A stretch of DNA of 64,000 nt from Batrachochytrium dendrobatidis JAM81 (lineage: Eukaryota; Chytridiomycota; Chytridiomycetes; Rhizophydiales), in NCBI RefSeq assembly GCF_000203795.2, contig NW_006281111.1, positions 656,888 through 720,887 of the forward strand, given 5' to 3'. Positions 22,494 to 34,292 of this stretch are shown here, in pieces. The translations under genes were made by a program, and so were the position numbers. The notes below the pieces were generated by a model that worked only from the letters and a program-made list of their open reading frames with translations, did no database searches and had not been told where the DNA came from. The first letter of the stretch is position 1. Every line of letters starts with the position of its first letter.

Positions 22494-24855
22494 ATGGGAA
22501 AGGTACAACTCGGCCTGCTTTCTTTATTTTATTGGTTATTGTGTGTGCTAACTCAGTGACCACTTGACCAACTTGGATGCTGTCATGAATACCAAACTTT
22601 TTCTGATCCCATCGACTCTGGCTGCTCTGGCCTGTCCAATCATTGATTTAACATTATAATACATTCATACTCCAACTGGATATCTGCTATTGCTGCACTT
22701 GAATCGTTGTCTATACTGGGCGGTTGTTTTTTGGTTGGATATTGGACATGTCTTTTTTATCGGTCGGCATCAATCATGATGAACTGGCACTTTGAATACA
22801 CTGGACTTGCTATGGTTTATTTTATAGAAAAAAAGGAAGGAACTCAAGCCATGGTGCTGGTGCGTATTTTTTAAAGTCCACTATATTAGTTGGACAGTAC
22901 ACCACTAGGAACTATAAAGAATAGATTTGTAGATATCTGCACCACTTTTTATTCCCTCATACACCACAATTACATACATGATTACAGATTCACTTTCCCA
23001 GCCATATCATGTTTAAAACTTTTAGTGTAATTGTTTAATTAATTGCACTGGAGGCACTATTCAGTATACCAATGATGGTGCTAGTTTTACGATTTGATTC
23101 AACCATGACATTTCCATCCTGATGTTTGTTTTTGCTAAAACTCTTGTTGGCTTTTGTATTTCCTACAATGGATGGCTTCGCTTACAATTACTTGAAGGCT
23201 AGTTTCAAACTTGAATATGTGAATGTATGTTTTTGTGGTGTATATGGCGGTCTAAATTTGGAAGCAGCCATTTTAGTCCTCTTTTGAAATCGCTAATCTT
23301 TTTGAAATCAATCATGCTGGCTGACAATAGGTATTGTGATCGCGAATTTGAGGATGAAAAGGTGCTTATTAACCATCAAAAAGCCAAGCATTTCAAGTGC
23401 GATCTCTGCACAAAAAGACTAAATACCGCTGGTGGGATGGTAATTCATGGTCAACAAGTGCACAAGGAGGTTTTTAAAAAGTATATAATCTAGAGTGCTA
23501 CTAGATGCACGTTGATCATTTACTCATGATTTACTTTGAATGGCCAGAGTTGCGAATGCGCTTCCAGGACGAGACTCGGTTGCAATCGAGATATTTGGTA
23601 TGGAAGGAGTGCCTGAAGCAGATCTGCAAGCCCATATTGCAGAGGTAGAAGTGCACAGTGAGCAACAGACAAAGCGTACAAAGGTTGACATGGTAGTAGA
23701 TCAGGATGCATTAACAAGGCAACTGGAAGAATTTAGGCAGAAACAGCAAGCATCGCAAGTCATGGTACATGGTGGAGTATCTGGTGGGATGATGTCTCAT
23801 GGTATGCAAGCAGGAATGATGCCAGGCATGCCTCCTGAAATAGCTCATGGAATGAGACCTCAGCAGCATAATATGGTCCACCATGTGCCTCCTAATCTAC
23901 AGATGCAACCTGGTATGCCACAACTACTCCCTCCAGGAATGCCGCCAAATATGCCTCCAGGAATGCATCTAAGAGCTCCTCACGGTATGCCGCCCAGGAT
24001 GCCACCAGGCATGTTTAATCCAAATGGAATGCCACCTAATTTTCCTGCAAGTATGCCTTTTCCACAAGGTCGAGGACCATCACAGTATCCTGGCGGTCCA
24101 CCATTGTAAGGCAGTATGATGTGGCAAGAATGCAGATTAAGCATAGATTGGATCTAACCGTAATCTGTTTTTGAATCTGATACCAATTAGTATGCCATTT
24201 GGGAGCAATGTAATGCCACTACCGTGGCCCCCTATGGCTGGAATGCCTCAAGGAATGCCTATGCCCGGTATGCCTCAAGGTATGCCTCAAGGAATGCCTA
24301 TGCAACCTTTTCCAGGTGGTTTGCCTCCACCACCACAACAGTTTAGTGGTGCATACTCAAGCGGCATTACACACTCTGTATCCAATGCACCAACTGTAGG
24401 ATCAATGTCCAACGCACCGCCAAATAAACTTTCCGATTTTTCTAGTGCTGCTCCTCCGTCAGGAGCTCTTGGACAAGTCACGGCTCCTTTGCAGCAAGCG
24501 CTTGCTGTCTCTACTGGAAATATGACGTTTGATGGCAATACTCTTGCAGATACAACATCAGCAGCATCGATCTCAACACTAGTCACACCCCTCAATCCTG
24601 TCCCTGCCGTGGCTTCAACTCAGGCACCTAAAAAGGCTACAGACAAGCCGACTCGTCTCGTGTATGTGGATACAGTGTCATTGGTAAGTTGGTGTGCTAT
24701 GATGTCAGGTTGGAAAATGTAATTTATTTTAAATTAGGCGTATGCAATGACGATGAATTAATTGCAAACTCTGGTCACATGTATAACACAAACAGGAGGA
24801 ACGCAGAGCATTGCTCACCAAGCATCGATACGATGATACAGAAGGAGGGCATTAA
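22494..24855 (+). CDS. BUGZ/ZNF207-like zinc-finger protein with GLEBS-type C-terminus (433 aa)
   Basis: Six exons: 22494-22502, 22828-22859, 23331-23480, 23548-24105, 24191-24683 and 24796-24855. The first two are 9 and 32 nt and give [14 protein letters not shown], continuing into [20 protein letters not shown] and [20 protein letters not shown], the two conserved zinc fingers of BUGZ. PNALPGR-type and [12 protein letters not shown] segments follow. Next is a long Met/Pro/Gly-rich low-complexity region of the kind that drives BUGZ phase separation, then the end [23 protein letters not shown], resembling the Bub3-binding GLEBS motif. The expected role is binding Bub3 and spindle microtubules in mitosis. 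The last exon was chosen over a nearer acceptor (24739, AYAMTMN) because it restores the GLEBS glutamates. Confidence 0.85.
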
Positions 24856-25187
24856 TAAAAACAATACTGGATCAAGTACTCCATTCCAATTTCGTTCAAA
24901 ACAGGTGTTTACAAAGCCTAGATATGGGTGCTTGAAAATTGGAATGAACAAACCTGACCACAACATAAAGCCAACTGGCGATTCAAACGCACCTCAATGG
25001 GAGTAGATCCAAAGAGCCAATATATGTATAGTCCAAACCAATCAAAAGCAATGTGCCGAAGATTTATTTCATTTACAAGGGGATGAAGACTCGAAAGAGA
25101 CCATCCATAAGACGGATCAAAAGGCTCTATCTGGGTGTCAGATTCCAAAAATGCGCAATGACTAGACGGATGCTTTAGCAGTTTTCC
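24856..25187. other. Convergent spacer BUGZ-like - Ecl1-like, no gene seen
   Basis: This 332-bp spacer between two gene ends has only short ORFs that look fortuitous. I see no repeat or RNA signature. Confidence 0.5.
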
Positions 25188-25659
25188 TCACAGCACAAAA
25201 TAAGGAACAGGCTGTTGCGAATGTAAATGGTGACGCTTATTGCCATGGGTATAGGAGCGGTTCCTGAATTCAAGCGAATAGGAAGAGTTCTGTGTAATGT
25301 TGGCGGCAAGTAACATGGGTGAAGGAGGAGACAAGGTGCCAGTTGAAGATGTGGCCGAGAGGGCTGGTGAAACTGGTAGTGTATTGGAGGTTGCGCCAAG
25401 AGTGCTACTGCAATGGCTGTGAGTAGAGTTGGTATGATGGCCGAGACTAAGCGATTCGAATGCATGCGATACATCCTGTGTAGAGTGGTCGCATTGTGAA
25501 TGAGCCGAGTGTAGACAGTAAGATGAGCAGTACAATGACCCCTGTTGATTCAATTGATTAGACAAATGGTATCGAGTGTTGGCAGTCGTAAAAATAAAAA
25601 CTTACTAGCTGGCATCTTTTGCCACATCCATTCATGCACCAATCCAGGTCGAGACTCAT
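25188..25659 (-). CDS. Small Cys-rich protein, Ecl1 (chronological lifespan) family candidate (135 aa)
   Basis: Exons 25659-25606 and 25541-25188 join in phase 0. The N-terminus reads MSLDLDWCMNGCGKRCQL, then GSLYCSSYCLHS. A C-x3-C...YCS-x2-C zinc-binding arrangement within the first 30 residues, followed by a Ser/Thr/His-rich tail, is what the fungal Ecl1 family shows; these are small zinc-responsive regulators that extend chronological lifespan in yeasts. The tail here has a TGTLSPPSP segment and no other domain. The family assignment rests mainly on the short cysteine motif and small size. Confidence 0.6.
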
Positions 25660-26504
25660 TCTGGAAGTGTTTACAGGCAAAGAAAGATATCGACTATTAC
25701 AAAAGACTAGCGACTGCAGGAATCAGATGAGCGAGTTGGAAACCTTGTAGAATTATTTGACAGATGGCAGGTAGCAACCGAGACAGCAGTCACTGAGTAG
25801 CAGACAGATCGAGTACAGGTTAGATTAGAAGCTGTAGAAGCGCGCAGAAAGCGGGTGAAAGCTGCAGTTTAAATAGGATGTAGTAAATGGTCCCGCTTGG
25901 AAATAGCTCGGGGTAGGGAAGGGAGGAGGTCTGTGTCAGATGAGAATGTTTCGAATTATTGTTTGCTATACAGAAGCCTATCAAGTGGAAAGTATTCACG
26001 GGACTAGTGATGGTCCGAGGCGGAGGTGGGGCAACACAGCAATAACAAAGTGCGGATTAGTGCAGGAAGGATTGACAACGTGGCAAAGCACAGGACTGTT
26101 CAGATATTGATTGGTTGAGGAGCAGTCCATAGCAAACTAAACATTTCATTCTGCTAATCACAGGTCGACTGTATTTTTCACAGTCCCTTAAAGTTTTATT
26201 CAGCCTGAATTATATTGTGACCAGTCAATCACACTCGTGCAAAGCTCGATAACCAAGCCACACGCTCTATGGTCTGATGTAAGTGGTTGGGCATTGTAGC
26301 TGATTGGCTGCATGCATCCAACGCTGCACTTCCCATTCACTCAACCTACTCCTTGTTTCAACAGTCTGATTGATTGCTGCATCGTCTTGTAGTTCAATTC
26401 TCTCTACCAACAGTATCAAATCCAATGTTTAGATAGCCGCACCGTTCAGGACGAGTAGACAGTAATTGGCTGGCAAAAAGAAATATCCGTCATGGATTTC
26501 ATTA

Positions 26505-27005
26505 CAGCCGTATTCACGTCGAATGAATCACTAAATAAGGGTGTCTGCAGAATAAGCAGCCAGTCTCATCATAGAGTGATAATTTCCACCAAATTTGCTA
26601 GTCAATACTGTTGTGAACTTTTTAGTTTTCTGGTCTTTCTCACAGCGATTGATATAGAGGTGAATTGGATTCTGGAAAATGCGATCTTGTTCTCTTGAAT
26701 TAGAGCATACGCATGTGTGATTTTAAAATAGAAAGCGAGGTTTGTCAAGTTGTATCGAGAACAGTCGAATCCAATGTTTAGATTGTAATGGATGGATCTA
26801 GTGATCGTACAATGATCATATCAAATGACAATCTCAATTCAAACTATAGTTTGTACTAATAGGAAGCTATGCTATTCAAGAAGTAAAGTGGTCGATGAAA
26901 AAATTGATCGCTAATAGAAAAATGAACAAGTACTCAATCATTGCTTATCCCAAAGCAGTGACTGCAAGGTAATACAACTGCTTCATTTTACGTCAACACG
27001 ACTGT
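26505..27005 (-). mobile_element. MITE-like repeat, about 500-bp copy (minus orientation)
   Basis: It starts CAGCCGTATTCACGTCGAATG and ends TTCATTTTACGTCAACACG. The start followed by ATCACTAAATAAGGGTG is the reverse complement of the right ends seen at 7640-7666 (CCTTATTTAGTGATCC...). This shows the copy is inverted relative to those. Confidence 0.72.
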
Positions 27006-29380
27006 AAAGGCAGGTACCGCTTGGAAGTGCAAACTTCAAGCACGCGTAAAAATAGTGAGTTTGGTCCACTCAATATATGAAATCGACAGTATATTGTAAA
27101 GCCCCATCTGGTTAATTAGATGTGTTTGATACATGATTCAACCCCATATACCACAATCATTTGACTTGCAAGCTGATTGATCTAGTCAACTCTTGAACCA
27201 TACTCTACCACTGATGCAGGATATCAATAGATTGCCCCTTGCAATAGAGTTAATCGATCATAACGACTTGGAAATCTGACGAATACAATAGTGGCGCTTT
27301 GGACATTAGCGGAAACAACAGATGCCGTTCTTGCTAGAATACTGTATATCGTTTGTCCATATTCTGGAATCAGTATTTTGGATAAATGTTCATTGAAACA
27401 TGGTCCCATATTGATACTCTACTCTCTTTTGTAATATAGCCGATCTAGGTATTTGCATTGATATCCAGTGATGAGGTTTGATTCATGCAGGCTCTTTTTT
27501 TTGGATACACTCCTTTGGTATATGCGGCTTGATTTAATTCCGAAACGGCCTAGTCTAACCACTCGTTGCATGCCATAATATAGTCATGTAATAATGGTCC
27601 AATGACTCGAGTTTAGCCCTGACTCCCTATTAATCTGTCAAATGTCATGATGCAGTTCGGAATGAAGCCGGTTCCGAAAAGTGACACTGCAGGGTTGCTG
27701 TTCTAATGAGCTTATTTGACGCCTTCACTCCCTACTTTCTATAATTTTTTCATTGGTCTTCCCCACTATGAAACACATTTGAACCACCGCTAAACAAAAA
27801 GCGCAGCAAGAGAAGGGATCCAGATCCAGATGCAGTGTAGGCTTTGAGATATCTTGGCGCAAATGTCTTGCAGCTTTTATCAACGCAGCCATGGCCCTTT
27901 AGTTTGGTATAGGCTTGCTGAAAAAATATGCAAGTATCCATACGTCTGTCAATACATCTGCTTTCAAAATGCATTTGTCGCGTTTGGTTTATCTTGTGCT
28001 CCAAGGGCAATCAAGATGGACATGGAGAAAAAGTATGGTTGGCAAGAAACAATTCTTGGTGAAATGAGTGGACAAGTGAGTAGAACTGCAGCATCTTGTG
28101 GATCACCACATGCCTGTTTCATGGTTGAGTGTATGAACTCACAAAAGGACGTGTGTATCAACATGATCAATCAACACATGTGCATCAAGAAGAAAGCAGG
28201 TCAGTGGATCATCAACCAAACGCTTGTTGAGTACCAGTATAAAGTGCACCTTTTTCCAACTGGATGCTAGTATCATGATGGGATGATGGCTAGATATGAA
28301 TATATGGCATTCGTGGACGTTGAAGCAAACGACAACTCGAGCCAAAAACGTCCAATAGCGTTTGTTGCTTACAAACGTGAATGGTTGTTTGCGCTTTTAA
28401 AGCGTCTACACGTTATGCAGGTTAATGCTGAACAAAAACAAGCAACGACCGCTCTTGTGGGCGGTAACACTTGCACAAGATCTCAAATACAGAATAGCGA
28501 TGCACAATGTGTTTCCGATTACTGACAACATTCCTGGCCACATCATGTGCACCAGAGCAGCTGATGCTCACGCGTGGACGGACTATCTAGACAAGTTTGG
28601 TATAACAGGATTGCTTAAAATCCGCGCATCTATACGACTGGGTGCAGCTGTTTGGCCAATTGCCTTGATTTTGAAAAAAACAGCAAACTGATTCTGTAAA
28701 TGTATGTTTACGCAACAAGTAACAACAGATTAGGTGTTGTCCTGTCTGTTTGAAACATCCGTCAAAGGGTAAAACAACTGCTTCAATACCTTCCATGCAG
28801 TACGTTACATGTCAACAGCAAGTCGCTTGAGTAAATGGATAGTGCCACTATAGTCATGTTTGTCGAACCAGACTAAATCAACACATATGTGAAATGCTTT
28901 TCAATGTATCAGTTGCGAAATATAGTGGACAGTAGACACTCAAATATGGTTGACTCGATCAACAACAGTTGGACAAACCATTTTCCAGCCTTTTGATAAT
29001 CGCAACATTCATGGCAAGTATAGATCTAGAGTATTGAAAGCGCGTTTATCAGAGTCGATCTTGGCATCACCAAGGAAAAGGCTTACATTTGCAAAACAAA
29101 ACACTCGGTTGCGTAGCCGTTTGCAACAAGTGGAACTGTTGTACCGTGAAACTGCTGGGCTGATTGAGACATTTGACAGCTGCATTGCCATCACTCAACA
29201 ATAGTCTGAAAACGTTGTTCATTTCTTCCACATGACGCAAAATAATCGACTGAAGGCAATTAATGCACCTTTTCCTATAACGACCTATGCAAGAACGTAC
29301 TGGAAAATCGCCTCGATACGTCAAGTGCGTGCAAAACAACGAATGTTCCATCAAACCCTCGGTCAATTACTGATATTTCA

Positions 29381-29803
29381 CAGTCGTATTCACGTAAAAT
29401 GAAACACTATCTTGTGGTGATTGCTTCAGATTATACAATGGTTAAATGACTGTTGTTTTCTCACTACAAATTCACTGGGATAGAAAGTCTGGGCTCAATA
29501 AACACAACCAATCTATAACTTTAAACTGGAATTATTCATTTTTTAGTAGTCATGCATTGTACACTACCAGATTCATTGATTGCAATCCAGATATTGAATT
29601 CGACTTTAAATCTGTACAAATTCGTGCATTTAAAACTTGATACGCTCGCACTTCAAGACTGCATGTTTTAGAAATGCAACCATACACACCAATCACTCAA
29701 TGTTTACTTGTAGGAAAGGATATGGACTGGGAATGTGGTGTGAATATCACTTTAAACATTCGGCTAGTTTTTATCCAGTGTTTTATTTTACATGAATACG
29801 GCG
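29381..29803 (+). mobile_element. MITE-like repeat, about 420-bp copy upstream of PAN6
   Basis: The left terminus is CAGTCGTATTCACGTAAAATG and the right terminus TTTTACATGAATACGGCGG. The internal part shares short blocks with the copies at 38622 and 41474 (for example AGTCATGCATTGTAC and CCAGATATTGAA). The right end is 175 bp before the PAN6 start. Confidence 0.75.
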
Positions 29804-29977
29804 GTGAAATCAAATTTGATTCGAAACCAATCTGAATCGGAAGATGTTGAAAAGTTTACAGACTTTGAGAGGTTCAGCAATGGCAGCTTGTAGATACTCT
29901 GTATCAGCATCATTCTCACAGACTGCTGCATTGACAAACAAAAAGCTATCGTCCTTGTTCATTGCTCATACAACGCT

Positions 29978-31256
29978 ATGCGAGGCTCAATAGCACTCAG
30001 CAAGCGTGCGCTGCCGTCTGGGCCCTCGTTTCCCGGGCAGTGTTTCTCTATCCATCGTCCGTTGGTGCATGGTGTAAGGATGCAACACTCCAAGAGTAGC
30101 CCAAGAGTGGTTCGAACTATTTCAGAGTATCGACAGTTGCGCCAAGAATGGTTCAAGCAAGGAGCTCTTGTTGGATTTGTTCCAACTATGGTGAGTTGGT
30201 CATATCTCGATCTTACTCAGTGATTGCTTGTAGCACAGATGCAGCCACAATAATAGCATCAGTAACCCTAACAGATGGGCCGAGTAGTTTTATTCACATG
30301 AGATGCTATGAAATCTATTTAGGGTGCACTGCACAGTGGACATGCATCACTAGGTAAATGCCACCATGTGAACACAAGCATCGTCCCTTACTTATACATG
30401 CCATCTTGTAATATCTAATGCAGCCAAAGAAGCTCGCATTGTTTGTGATCAAGTGGTTGCCAGTGTTTTTGTAAACCCAGCTCAGTTTGCTCCTACTGAG
30501 GATCTAGACAAGTATCCTCGTACTGAAAAAGATGACATTGCTTTGCTTGCTGCCGAGGGTGTTGATGTGGTATTTGCTCCATCCGTCACCGAAATGTATC
30601 CTGCTGGTATTTCACTCAATGTAAAAGAACAGGTTGGCACGTTTGTTCATGTCATGGGCAAATCTCATCAAATGTAATGTATATCAAGTGAATTCTATCC
30701 ATTTCTATGTCATGATCTCGAATCCTTACTTGATGCATTTAGGGAAGGATCAATCCGCCCACACTTTTTCCGTGGTGTGGCTACAGTGGTCTCCAAGCTA
30801 TTCAACATTATCCAGCCCACACATGCATTTTTCGGACAAAAGGACATTCAACAGTGTTCGGTCGTCCGCACTATGGTCCGCGATCTGATGTTTCCAACTG
30901 AAATAGTGGTGGTTCCCACAGTGCGTGAACATGATGGCCTTGCCAAGAGTTCTCGTAATCGCTATCTTTCTCAAAATGAGCGTGCTATTGCACCTGTTCT
31001 GTACCAAGCTCTTTTTGCTGCATCAAAAGAGTATGAATTGGGAGAGCGTAATCGCAATAAGCTTCTAGCTGCTGCCGAATCTGTGATAGCGCAAACTCCT
31101 GCTGTCAAACTGGAATATATTAGTCTCGTTGAACCCATAGGTTTGGAAGAAGTGGACACTGTAGAACAAGGAGCAATTCTTTCTGGAGCAATCCGTGTTG
31201 GAAATACTCGCATCATTGACAACATCTTGCTGGGAATGTCCTTGTATAACATCTGA
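29978..31256 (+). CDS. PAN6: Pantothenate synthetase (pantoate-beta-alanine ligase, 335 aa)
   Basis: Four exons: 29978-30190, 30323-30353, 30424-30673 and 30743-31256. The enzyme joins pantoate and beta-alanine with ATP to make pantothenate, the vitamin B5 precursor of CoA. The ATP-binding HIGH-like motif is assembled across introns: VGFVPTM / [10 protein letters not shown] / [53 protein letters not shown] and the KMSKS-like SSRNRYLS complete the family signature. About 45 N-terminal residues before VVRTISEY are extra compared with bacterial PanC and are basic and Ser-rich, so organelle targeting is possible but unproven. Exon 2 is only 31 nt. Confidence 0.95.
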
Positions 31257-31518
31257 CAATAAACGATCGAGTGTCTAATCATGAATGGTTTTTGTATGTT
31301 TATTAGTTTGCGACAATGGGAATAAAGAGTCTTGATTTTGGGTCATCCCAAGGCAATTGTGTAGTTTTACAAAAGATTGTAACAGCAGTCTATAATCAGA
31401 ATGGGTTCAAATGTCGAAATTGAATTTTTCATATAACCAAAAAAAAATTCTTTTGTTCTCATCCCGATTGTCGCCAACATTAGATATTGTAATCCATCGT
31501 TACTAGACATTGATAAGA

Positions 31519-32577
31519 ATGGGACTCAAAGACAATGATTTGGGTGACAAAAATTCTAGTATTGATGAGAGGACACAAAGCAAGGCAGACTTTAAACGCT
31601 CGGTCAAAGTAGCTGTACAATCCGATTCCCAATCCACCAAACCCACATTTGCTGTTGATTCTCGGTTTATCTTGACTAGTGAATGTCAAGATGATGAAAA
31701 CAATAGCCATGGCAAGAGTGATGAAAGCAACGATGAAGAGACGGATGACGAAGGGTCGGTCGATCAAGGGGAAACGGATGACGAAGAGGAAGAGGAAGCG
31801 AATGACACCGAAACGGATGCCATCCAACTCATCAAACAATCTCAAACTGCCAAACCGCTTACACTCGATTCTCTCAAAAAGTTTCAGGACAAAATCAATC
31901 GTACTGGTGTAGTCTATCTTTCTCGTATTCCTCCATTTATGAAGGCTACCAAGATGCGCTCTCTCCTTGCCCGATATGGACAAATTGGTCGTATCTTTCT
32001 CAATCCAGAAGATGCAAAAGTAGCAGCAAGACGTCGTAAATACAAACACAACAAGCGACAAAACTTTAAAGAAGGATGGATTGAATTTCTAGATAAAGAT
32101 CAGGCAAAACGTACTGCTGCAACATTGAATAATACCATCATAGGCGGCAAAAAACGAAGTCGGTTCTATGATGATATCTGGAATATCAAATACTTGCCAA
32201 GATTCAAGTGGAATCATTTGACAGAGCAACTGGCATACGAACTCAAGGTTAAAGAGCAACGGGTCCAGACGGAAATGGCACAGGCCAAACGAGAGAATAA
32301 AGTTTATCTCAAAAACGTAAGCAAGGCAAAGATGATTCAAGCAATGGAAGCCAAAAAGAGTCTAAAAAGAGATCGTGAGGCAAACGATGATGAAACCAAA
32401 GCTAGCCAGGCTTCTTCTGCCATTGTGGCTTCTCAGCCTGCTACCCATCCCATACCAGACACTCTGCTTGTTCGTAGATCTTTCAAGCAGCGCAAAGTGA
32501 TCGACTCTCATCCTGTATCCACCTCAAAGCCCTCTACATCTACCAAAAAACAATCCCTCTTTTCAAAGATTTTCTAA
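31519..32577 (+). CDS. ESF2: Ribosome biogenesis RRM protein Esf2/ABT1 (352 aa)
   Basis: A single exon. An acidic N-terminus (many Asp/Glu between residues 60 and 105) precedes the conserved GVVYLSRIPPFMKATKMRSL, then an RRM-like fold with GRIFLNPEDAKVAARRRKYK, EGWIEFLDKDQAK and ALNNTIIGGKKR-type helix NNTIIGGKKRSRFYDD. The family hallmark WNIKYLPRFKWNHLTEQLAY follows. A Lys/Arg-rich coiled tail with AKMIQAMEAKK finishes it. Esf2/ABT1 works in the small-subunit processome for 18S rRNA maturation in the nucleolus and stimulates the helicase Dbp8 in yeast. I chose the ATG at 31519; the frame is open 9 nt further only through a non-ATG codon. Confidence 0.94.
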   Translation: MGLKDNDLGDKNSSIDERTQSKADFKRSVKVAVQSDSQSTKPTFAVDSRFILTSECQDDENNSHGKSDESNDEETDDEGSVDQGETDDEEEEEANDTETDAIQLIKQSQTAKPLTLDSLKKFQDKINRTGVVYLSRIPPFMKATKMRSLLARYGQIGRIFLNPEDAKVAARRRKYKHNKRQNFKEGWIEFLDKDQAKRTAATLNNTIIGGKKRSRFYDDIWNIKYLPRFKWNHLTEQLAYELKVKEQRVQTEMAQAKRENKVYLKNVSKAKMIQAMEAKKSLKRDREANDDETKASQASSAIVASQPATHPIPDTLLVRRSFKQRKVIDSHPVSTSKPSTSTKKQSLFSKIF

Positions 32578-32689
32578 TACATCCTCACTTGAAACCCCAT
32601 TCTTGGTCTAAAATATATCTAGTCTGTCATTGTTGTATTGTGAGATATGCTAGATCAAAAAAGCGACAACTGAGACAGTCGTAATAAAA

Positions 32690-33151
32690 TTATAGGTTGG
32701 CTCTTGAAACTGTTGCAGCATGTTGAAGAGCCGCAGAAGCATCTTCGACTGCATCGTTGATGTGATAATCGTCCAAAAAAGTTGCATCCAAATCCTGCCA
32801 TTTTCCAGATTCGATAATGGGTTGCTCATCGGTTCCATACACTACAAGCAATACAGACTGGAATAAATCGCTACTCTAAAACACCATCCAGTCTGACTCA
32901 AACTCTAGAAACAACATACCCTCATCTTGAGTATCGCTGGATCCTATGGGCGGCATTCGACTCTCGATGATTTTTTCTAAACCAGCCAAGTTTGGGTGAG
33001 TGCTGTATTATGGAAATTCATACGATTGCATACTTGTGATGGAAAGTAAATTACCATCGCATCCCAACTGTTCTAGTTGCCAATCCCTATCAACTATATC
33101 CACCAGCTTGGCATTCCCATGTAGGTTAAGAGAAAAGTTGGAGTCCGACAT
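32690..33151 (-). CDS. APC13: Anaphase-promoting complex subunit Apc13/Swm1 (101 aa)
   Basis: Exons 33151-33055, 32976-32920 and 32841-32690 join in phase. The product contains NAKLVDIVDRDWQLEQL, a short IIESRMPPIG segment, a DTQDEG stretch and SGKWQDLDATFLDD. This order matches ANAPC13, where human has ILDLIDDAWREDKLP, a variable proline-containing linker and a KWTDLAL block. Apc13 is a small structural subunit stabilising the TPR lobe of the APC/C, the mitotic ubiquitin ligase. The C-terminal Ala/Asp-rich tail extends past the usual end by about 25 residues. Such small spliced genes are often missed by annotation pipelines. Confidence 0.82.
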
Positions 33152-33293
33152 TCTCAAATTCGTCTGAAAGTTGGATGCAAACTTTGGAAAAACATCATAT
33201 TTCACTTGTCCAAATAGAAAAATTATAAAAATAAAATTAGTCAGTTTATTGATTGTACAGAGAAATGTGGTGTATAAAGATGATGCGTTTGAA

Positions 33294-34292
33294 TCAGAAT
33301 CGCTCCTTCATACGTGAGCTAATGGAACGCAACTGGGAATAAACCTTTCCAGGAGACGATCCCAAAATAAGTGACACTATGGCATCTCGTGCAATCTTGA
33401 TGTTTTGAAATGATCCAAGAATATGTATCTTGCAATCAGCAACAACAATGCGTGTTCGAGATACATTCTCAATGGTGAATCGAGTTTTGCCATCCTTGCC
33501 AACAATTCGACCAATGGCTCGGGAAAGATTTTCGCCATGCAATGTCTTGACATCCTTGATTTCAAATGTGTCGACATAAAGATCCTCCAAACGCAACAGT
33601 GCAAGTGCATCATCTACTTCAAAACCAAGACCGTATGCCTTGACAAAGTCTGCCCCTTTTTGAACTGCACCAATATCTTCAGTTTCAGAGCACGACTAAA
33701 AATACAAAAGGTGTCAAAAAGCAGTTTTGATCAGCAACAACAACCAGGCATATACATACCCGAATCTCTACTGCTTTCGCTTTTGGATTCATACGAACTT
33801 GCAGTTTCATGTGCTCTACAAGCGGTGTGTAAATCTTTAACCAATCTTTTCTTAATGGAGTCATTCTGTGAGGTGGAATCGGAATTTTGCGAGCATCTGC
33901 TTTAGTGGTCTATAGTCACAAACCATTCAAAGTATATCAAAACAAAAGTGGATTAAAATCTGCGGCTGCAACATCAATTAAAAAAAAGTAGTTTTCTCAG
34001 GTATAAAGATCATGCATCACGACATCATCCCCACTTATTTAAAAAGGATGAAGCCAAAACTTCAGGGCTTGACTCTATATAGTAATCATCACTGAAAACC
34101 AAACACAATAGGAATATATACAACAGTTGAACCAACATATTTTGTAAAATTCGGCAACAAAACCATATATACCATTAAATCCTTTCGTGAAAGAGCAGGA
34201 AAGTCTGGCTTTTCTGAAACAACTGGAGCATCTAATTTCATTGGCTCTAAAGCCTGCTTTTGGAACATGGCAGCATCGAGTATTTGGGTCAT
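33294..34292 (-). CDS. DIM2: KH-domain pre-40S assembly factor Dim2/Pno1 (223 aa)
   Basis: Three exons: 34292-34173, 33909-33760 and 33695-33294. After a short Met/Ala/Lys start come [79 protein letters not shown] and [20 protein letters not shown], ending in [13 protein letters not shown]. These are the diagnostic blocks of Pno1/Dim2, a two-KH protein that binds the 3' region of 18S rRNA, recruits the dimethylase Dim1 and activates Nob1 cleavage. Length is close to human PNO1 (252 aa). It lies 142 bp upstream of APC13 on the same strand. Confidence 0.95.

Larger units (their letters stand above)
25660..29977. other. Gene-poor 4.3-kb region with MITE-like copies and unassigned short ORFs
   Basis: No conserved gene is recognisable here. 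It contains two MITE-like copies (26505-27005 and 29381-29803) and a cluster of ORFs at 27854-29204. The plus-strand frames are 27854-28270 (138 codons, Cys-rich), 28283-28525 and 28425-28691 (overlapping in different frames), and a basic Arg/Leu-rich frame ending at 29204. The overlapping frames at 28.3-28.7 kb could be exons of an unknown gene or a frameshifted relic. I could not find a splice solution that joins them in phase. Confidence 0.4.
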
